From Tuctoria greenei (lineage: Eukaryota > Streptophyta > Magnoliopsida > Poales > Poaceae): a stretch of DNA of 64,000 bases. This document shows positions 57,721 to 64,000 of the stretch, piece after piece. Made by a program: the position numbers and the translations under genes. The stretch is taken from contig JAYESD010000001.1 in assembly GCA_036927565.1 (NCBI GenBank), positions 275,043,560 to 275,107,559 of the forward strand. The letters run 5' to 3'. How positions within the stretch are numbered: the stretch's first letter is position 1; every line of letters starts with the position of its first letter. The notes beneath the pieces were generated by a model. That model saw only the letters and a program-made list of their open reading frames with translations. It did not search any database and was not told the origin of the DNA.

Positions 57721-58963
57721 AATATCACGGAGGTGAGTCTGTAGTAACTTGAGGTATATGTTATAGAGTCATTGTACAGAGTCGAGTAGTTCCTAACGGA
57801 GAACAGCCGGACCTTTCCCGGAAGGTCCGCAAAGTTCATGCAACACTTGTCACAGTCTCAGGACTAAAAGTGTGGCTAGCTACCCTGGGTCAAACGAGAA
57901 ATGAAACACGCTTAGCCTGGTTCCGTACCCTAAGAGTGTACTTGTTTCCCTTGTACCCCGGACCTATAATGAAAGACATCTTCATGTGAAACAAACTCCA
58001 CATGCATTTATTTTGTACAGGCTCAACATTTTTTATTTTTCTCTTTCTTGTCTATAACAAAGTTGTGCAATTCTTAAGAAATTTTAGTTCGACCAGTTCA
58101 TGTACAATTCGAGTTGTATTGTCAATTCTTTTGGATTCAAATTTTGTTCATGGCCACACTCGCCTGAATGCCGCCAAGCCAATCTAGGGCTGGAGTGTGC
58201 TATCGACTTAGCCTGGTCAAGCACCCTAAGTACGCCACTCTACCTACACCCCGGCAGGCCGAAGTAAGGCGGATCCAAGTACAACTGGATCTGGAAGAAA
58301 GAAGGCAACGCATTCGGTTGTATTCAGTATTGTGTTTGACCTAAAACTTTCTTTGGAATCGTAAGCCGCAACGAAGTTATAGGCAAGGAGCGAATTTTAC
58401 TATTTTTCTTGGCTTCAGTGTGCAGGAAAAATAAAGAATTCACGTTGATGGAGAAAAGTCAGAGCTAACAAAGCTCCGACTCCCCCTAGGTGGCTTGTGA
58501 TCGATGTTAAACATTGAAAACGAGCATTACCGGAGCAACCAAGCTCCAGCAAAGCTAGGGGGGCCAGCCGTCGACGCAGAATAAAAGATGGTGAGAAGAC
58601 CCCACAAGCGGAGTCTGCTGCTGACAAGCTACGCATTGGCAAAGGTCACTGCCGGAGCTACTAAGCTCTGACACCCCGGAGGGCTAACTATCGATGCTCT
58701 ACGCGTTGATAGGGACTATTGCCGGAGCTACTAAGCTCCAACGGTAGTCAATGCCAGAGCTTCTGAGCTCCGACAACCTCAGGGGGCCTTCACTATCGAA
58801 GACTTCGGACCTACACTCTACAAATACAAAATACAAAACTATCACCAACGGCACATCTGAAGACCTTTGAAGACTCGGCTCAAAAGTCGAAGAATGGACC
58901 CACCTCCAGCAGAATGACTTCACCCAAGGGGTCCTTCCCAGAGGTGGGCCTAGGGGGCCACTG
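57721..58963 (+). other. Tat-C 3' untranslated region with hairpin repeats
   Basis: Colinear with Tat-B 49000-50100. It contains the palindrome GGACCTTTCCCGGAAGGTCC at 57809 and hairpins near 58460, 58530, 58652, 58722 and 58755 (GGAGCT-ACTA-AGCTCC type). A purine-rich tract (GGTGGGCCTAGGGGGCCA) precedes the 3' LTR and is the likely polypurine tract. No gene is seen. Confidence 0.75.
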
Positions 58964-59376
58964 TCGGTACCCTGAGTACCGTATACCCCTTGAGATTGCA
59001 AAGATCTCAAGGAAATGTCATCTACTTGATTTGAAGACCTTCGGAGGCCCACATGTCAGACATAACCGGACCTGCTTCCCAAACATGGTTAGTCCCACGG
59101 TCGCCACGTGTACCATCAAACTGGAGCTACCGCCCACAAGGGGGAAGCTCCGGGCTATGTACCATAACGGCACCCCCGGACCTAACCCCAAACCGAGGGA
59201 AGCTCCGGAACTGACACGTGTCTGGTGGCACCGGACCTATCTGTTTCCCACAGTATGCTCCGGAGCTGCCACGTGTCCAACCGTCAGATCTTCAGCCTCA
59301 AACCTCCGGTAGAATCCACAACGGCTCCGGATCTTCAAAGGGGAATCAAGGACTTCAAGACCCGATTAAGTGTCGT
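58964..59376 (+). repeat. 3' LTR of Tat-C, first 413 bp
   Basis: It matches 53959-54374 and is then cut at CGATTAAGTGTCGT by Tekay-2. The rest lies beyond the window. Confidence 0.9.
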
Positions 59377-61413
59377 TGTGACACCCGGTTCCGAATATGA
59401 ACCAAGCGTAACGCATATGTGTGCCCAGGAAGTTCATCACACATATACGGTTGCATCACAAGCGATATACAGAATTTAACCACGTCTTAACTACTAAATA
59501 AGTACTTTATTACAATAATCCAATAGTTCATGAACAATAAAACTCTAAATAATTGCAGCGGAAAATAAACTAAACAGTACGACTCCAATCCACAGGCAAT
59601 TGACGGCGGTACGCAACCTAGTACTCCACGTGATCCTCAGGGTACTCCCAATTGTCTCCAGTAGCTGTTGGGAGGATTGCAAGGGTGAGTACATGTCGTA
59701 CTCAGCAAGTGTGGAAAGTATGACATGTGGCTTATTCAATTGACGAATGTAATGATGGCTAAGTGCTGAAAGGTACAGTAAAACATTTAAAAGCATTATA
59801 CTATGTCTATGTGAAACAATCCCATCGTAACCATCATATTAACAAAATATAAACCATATCCAATTATTGCCAACATCACCATTATCCATGTCCAATTACC
59901 ATAACTCAAATTCATATCCATGACCATAATCCATAAACCATAACCATTACCAACCCATAACCATAAACCAACCATAACCATTATCAGACCATAACCATCC
60001 CAAATCCCAATTCCAACTCTAATCATGTAGGTCATCCAGGCGCTCATAACCGGGAGCACGGCTATCATGATAGTTTTTAACACTCTGCAGAGGTTGTACC
60101 ACTTTACCCACATGTTTGTGATTTCGTCACCCTTTGATGACTAAGAAACCTCCATTATGCCATCTCACACTTCCGTAGGTGTGTGGCCAAGAGATCACAA
60201 AATAGCCTTTCAAAAGGGACTACTAGTATGTACGGGCCCACTAAGGTTTCACCGGCAGTCTTGAATCTCTATTCTCCCACCCACGGGCCCCCTCGTGTGC
60301 CATGCGGATCCCAGGGCAGTCCTCCTCGACTCCCATTCCCCGCGCCATCCAATGGTCCATACAATACTAGCAGCGCTCCTAATTATTCAGCTACGCCGCA
60401 CCCATACTTGGCCTTGTGGTGGCACTGTTGACCTGGCATATTCTCGCATGAACCGGTCCTTAGATCTAAAGCAAGCAAACCACCATAACGTCCAACCCAT
60501 ACACAAAACCATGCTTGCTTAGATCACCCATCGTATTGACCAGTTCACATTAACCAGAATATCATTGATGCATAATTAAATGTGTAGTGTTGTTGCCATC
60601 CCAATTAATTAAGCGAAGCAAAAAGGTAAAAACCCTTCCCGACTCTCTACCATAAATTCCAGGTGACAAGGGTGGTCAAACAAAACTAGTAAACTTCCTA
60701 CCATAGGATTCCCATCAGTTTGACATAAGCATGCAAGTTCGCAAACAAAACATTTAATAAAACAGGATCAATATGCTTCAAGGACACTTGCCTTGCTCCG
60801 ACGGATGGGGTTGCTCAAGCGCTTCAAAGTCTTGATTTTGGAAATCCTTGTATGCGGCCTCTTGAGCACGTCCCTCTACGCGTGATCATACATACAAGAG
60901 AACATATACAATCAACATGATGCACAGAAAATAATCAACATGCAATGACATGTATGCATGCACAATTCAATAATTAGTTTACTACGGTTGTTTATTAATT
61001 AGATGCGAGTAGTTCATACGTGTTCATATGAGTTTACAGGGGTTTTAGGGTGGATTAATGCTGCTGAAAATAAAATTATGACACAACTACGATCAAGTTA
61101 CGCCTATTAGGTTCAATATGATCGCTAAAATTCGCATAGGGAACATGGCCTACCGTAGATGCGATGGCTTCGATGATCGCGGGATGGGGACAATGCGTAG
61201 ACGAAGTAGATGCGTCCTCCGGCGGCACGATGACGGCGGCGCGATGTCGACGTCGATCTCCGGCGGACGGTGGCGCCCTCCTCTTTTTCTTCCTCTTCTT
61301 CCCCTTCTTTTTCTCCTTTTTCTTCCCTGGGTGCAGCTCTCTGGTCTCTGGTTCCGGCGGCTTTTTTTCTTCTCTAGGCGGCGGCTGGGAAAAACCCTAC
61401 GAAGTTACCGTCG

Positions 61414-61421
61414 TTTATATA
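61414..61421 (-). promoter_or_regulatory. TATA box of Tekay-2 LTR
   Basis: The minus strand reads TATATAAA, as in Tekay-1, with the G/C-rich block directly upstream in place of the palindrome array. Confidence 0.65.
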
Positions 61422-61656
61422 GGGGCGTGGGACGCTGGATTCGCGGCATCGGGCGGGGAAATCGGGGGCGGGAGGCCGGGGCGGAGTCATACCGGGGGCG
61501 GGCGTTCGGCCGGGTGGGACTCGGGGGCCGAGTCGGTACGGGAGCGCGACCGCGGGAGGGAATCGGGATCGGGGGCGGCGAGCGCGGGATTCGCGGGGCC
61601 GTTACGGCGGGCGGGCGGCCGAGCGCGCGGGAGCCAGGCAGTGGGACCGGGAGCGT

Positions 61657-61679
61657 GGGGGGGGGGGGGGGGGGGGGGG
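61657..61679. repeat. G(23) homopolymer
   Basis: Twenty-three G in a row within the G/C-rich block. Its exact length is prone to sequencing error. Confidence 0.9.
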
Positions 61680-61802
61680 CGATACCGGCGCGAGCCGCGT
61701 CGGCCGGGGCGCGTTGGCGCGCGAGGCGGGGGTCGGGACTCGGGGCCGAGCGGCTGGCGGGGTGGGACGCTGGCTGGGCCGTTCGGCGGCCTGGCCGGCG
61801 GT

Positions 61803-62150
61803 TCCCTTTTTTTTTACTTAGTATTATTTTTATTTTATTATTTATATTTATTTATTTTACTTTTGTTATACTTTCTTTTATTATATAATTTATTATATAT
61901 ATTTTATATATATATTATTATTTATATTATATATATATTATTTATTATTTATTATTTTTATAGCATATATCATTAATATTAATATTTTATCTATTTTTAT
62001 ATATTGTTATATATATTATTTATATATATATTTATATATATTTTTATTATTATTTTTATACTTATTCCTTATTACAAGTTTTAGGCTATTTTTATTTCTT
62101 TTCCTCTTTTGCTACACATATTTGTATATGTATGTTTTATTATTTTTCTC
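61803..62150. repeat. A/T-rich low-complexity tract in Tekay-2 U3
   Basis: Runs of TTTATTA and TATATA with few G or C. It starts abruptly after the G/C-rich block. Open frames crossing it (61118-61976) are spurious. Confidence 0.9.
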
Positions 62151-62204
62151 TTATTCTACTAGTGTTTAATGCATGATCATGTATGCAATGCATGATGTGA
62201 AAAT

Positions 62205-64000
62205 TTAGGGTGTTACAAACCTACCCCCCTTAAAGTGAATCTCGCCCTTGAGATTCGATAGCGTGGAGAAAAGGTGAGGGAATTCTGCCTTCAAGTCTTC
62301 CTCACGTTCCCATGTAGCTTCGGCTTCCGTATGGTGTTTCCATTGCACTTTGCACCAACGGATCCTCTTATTTCTCGTAACTCTCTCCTTTATGTCCAAG
62401 ATCTTGATAGGTTGCTCGACATAGGACAAATCCTCCTGAAGTTCTAAATCGTCCATCGGCACTTGTTCTTCCGGTACCCTGAGACACTTCTTGAGTTGAG
62501 AGACGTGAAATACGTCATGTACATCGGAGAGGTATGTCGGCAGCTCAAGTCGATAAGCTACCTCTCCTCGCTTCTCCAGAATCTTAAACGGTCCGATGTA
62601 AGGTGGTGCCAGTTTTCCTTTGACGTTAAACCGTTGCTGACCTCTGATAGGTGACACTTTGAGGTATACAAAATCTCCAACTTCAAAAGTCAAACTCCTT
62701 CGCCTATTATCAGCATAACCTTTTTGTCGAGACTGGGCAGCCTTTAAGTTTTCCCGTATTATTTGGACTTGGATTTAAGCATCTTGTAACACGTCGGGAC
62801 CAAACACTTGATTCTCTCCGGTTTCATTCCAAAACAAGGGAGTCCTACATTTCCTTCCGTATAGTGCTTCGTAGGGTGACATTTTCAGACTTGCTTGGTA
62901 GCTATTGTTGTACGAGATCAGCATACGGCAAACTTTTATCCCAACTTTTCCCATGCTTTAAAGCACATGCTCTCAACATGTCTTCCGAAATTTGGTTGGT
63001 CCTCTCGGTTTGTCCATCTGTTTGAGGGTGATATGCCGAACTAAAGTTTAACCTTGTTCCCATTGCTTCATGCAATTTCTGCCAAAATCTAGAGGTAAAC
63101 TGAGAACCTCTATCTGAGACTATCTTCTTCGGTACTCCATGTCGACACACAATATGTTCCATATACAATTATGCTAGCTTCGCGGTGGTATATGTGGTCT
63201 TGACAGGGATGAAATGAGCCGATTTTGTCAACCGATCCACAATAACCCATATTGAATCATAGCCAGACTGAGTTCGCGGTAATCCAACTATAAAGTCCAT
63301 ATCAATCTCTTCCCACTTCCACTCCGGGATTTTCAATGGCTGTAACAATCCGGCTGGCTTTTGATGTTCAGCTTTCCCTCGTCGGCACACATCACAAAGT
63401 GCAACATATTCGGCTATGTCCTTTTTCATGCTGGCCCACCAATAACATGTCTTTAAGTCCTTGTAAATCTTCGTACAGCCAAGATGAATTGAGTAAGGCG
63501 AGTCATGTGCCTCCTTCAATATTGTTTCTCAAATATGCCTGACATTAGGTACCACAATCCTCTTTCCAAGCCATAAGGTACCATGTTCGTCCTCATCAAA
63601 TCTGAATTCTTTCCCTTATTGGGTCCTTTCCTTGATTTCCTGTATTTCCTTGTCCTTTGTCTGTCCTTCCCGTATTTCCTGCTCTAATGTTGGGTTGACT
63701 TCCATCGTTCCCATCTCATTTATGAATCCAAGGTTCAACCGTTCAAACTCCTTGCATAACTCAGATGGCAGCTCTCGTACTGTGAGTTGATGACTTACTC
63801 CTTTTCGGCTCAAAGCATCGGCCACTACATTGGCCTTCCCTGGGTGATAGTTGATTCCCACGTCATAATCCTTGATGAGCTCCAACCATCGGCGTTGCCT
63901 TAGATTCAGATCCGTTTGCGTAAATATGTACTTGAGACTCTTTTGATCCGTATAAATCTCACATCGGTGACCAAAAACATAGTGTCTCCATATCTTCAAG
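62205..64000 (-). pseudogene. Tekay-2 pol: RNase H, integrase, chromodomain (degenerate, partial)
   Basis: From 64000: RNase H end (EIYTDQKSLKYIFTQTDLN), the KANVVADALSRKG block, the integrase finger (HLGCTKIYKDL, CDVCRRGK), core boxes MDFIVGLP, SDRGSQF and DGQTERTN, then the GPF module (YIGPFKILEKRGEVAY) and chromodomain-like end (WCKVQWKHHTEAEATWE). Stops lie near 63616, 63529, 63169 and 62775, and there is a frameshift near 62915. The final stop (62205-62207) lies 11-13 bases inside the LTR, directly after GGRFVTP. Confidence 0.93.
62218..62232 (-). other. polypurine tract of Tekay-2
   Basis: The minus strand reads AAGGGGGGTAGGTT before the LTR start TGTAACACCC, identical in its core to Tekay-1. 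Confidence 0.85.

Larger units (their letters stand above)
53959..59376 (+). mobile_element. Tat-lineage deletion derivative (Tat-C)
   Basis: LTR, primer binding site and gag-protease are followed by a fusion to the C-terminal end of integrase. RT, both RNases H and the integrase core are missing, and so is the antisense gene. The 3' LTR (58964 onward) is cut by Tekay-2 at 59377. gccgc (53954-53958) is the presumed target duplication. The two LTR parts differ by about 6 percent by eye. It needs proteins from another element to move. Confidence 0.88.
59377..62217 (-). repeat. 3' LTR of Tekay-2 (2841 bp)
   Basis: Plus strand: starts TGTGACACCCGG and ends GGGTGTTACA. The left 1.6 kb follows Tekay-1. 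59880-60005 is a (CCATAA/CCATTA) simple repeat. 61200-61800 is very G/C- and CpG-rich, and 61803-62150 is nearly pure A/T. It has no CGGACTAGTCCG palindromes. The TATA box is at 61414-61421. Confidence 0.93.
59377..64000 (-). mobile_element. Tekay-clade chromovirus (Tekay-2), 5' part off window
   Basis: 3' LTR at 59377-62217, polypurine tract and pol from its C-terminus back into RNase H at 64000. The pol sequence is close to Tekay-1 (same GPF and chromodomain region), but the LTR U3 is entirely different. gtcgt (59372-59376) is the presumed target duplication. Confidence 0.92.

Noticed and set aside
61118..61976. Two long overlapping plus-strand frames of 256 and 270 codons
   Set aside because: They cross the CpG-rich block, G(23) and the A/T tract inside an LTR; the predicted residues are low complexity and frame-independent.

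Overview
The window is plant nuclear DNA, most likely from a grass (Poaceae). I found no host gene, rRNA or tRNA gene in it. Essentially all 64 kb is a nest of LTR retrotransposons: SIRE-type Ty1/copia, Tekay-type chromovirus Ty3/gypsy, and Tat-lineage Ty3/gypsy with a second RNase H. The organism call rests on this element mix and on the short palindromic GGAC..GTCC motifs in the LTRs; the species cannot be named. The element names used here (SIRE-A/B, Tekay-1/2, Tat-A/B/C) are local labels.

Layout, left to right. 1-7522: SIRE-A (minus strand), its 3' LTR lying off the left edge; it sits inside the 3' LTR of SIRE-B. 7523-30804: SIRE-B (minus), with a 1769-bp tandem duplication at its 3' end (7603-11140), a third ORF with a plant-transposon domain, and a full Tekay-1 element (15539-25885, minus) inserted in its integrase region. 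SIRE-B itself sits in the 3' LTR of Tat-A. 30805-41925: Tat-A (minus), which keeps gag and protease remnants, has no RT/RNase H/integrase, and carries on the opposite strand an intron-containing accessory gene plus a 1.7-kb higher-order minisatellite. 41926-42098: scrap of an older LTR. 42099-53958: Tat-B (plus), with gag, protease, RT, RNase H, archaeal-type RNase H and integrase remnants, and the same accessory gene in antisense. 53959-59376: Tat-C (plus), a deletion derivative without RT or integrase core, inserted in Tat-B. 59377-64000: Tekay-2 (minus), inserted in the 3' LTR of Tat-C and running off the right edge.

Almost every retroelement ORF is broken by stops or frameshifts, so these are decayed copies. 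Tekay-1 is the youngest and most intact by its LTR identity (roughly 1.3 percent divergence counted by eye).

The most interesting signals are: (1) arrays of the 12-bp palindrome CGGACTAGTCCG and its near-palindromes with CTTG/CAAG centres, placed upstream of TATA boxes in the LTRs of two unrelated retrotransposon superfamilies; (2) an antisense accessory gene in two diverged Tat elements with a matching 78/79-bp phase-2 intron; (3) a conserved gag stop and +1 frame change next to a splice-acceptor-like tract in both SIRE copies; (4) several structured repeat arrays (hairpins, higher-order repeats, inverted spacers) near the accessory genes.
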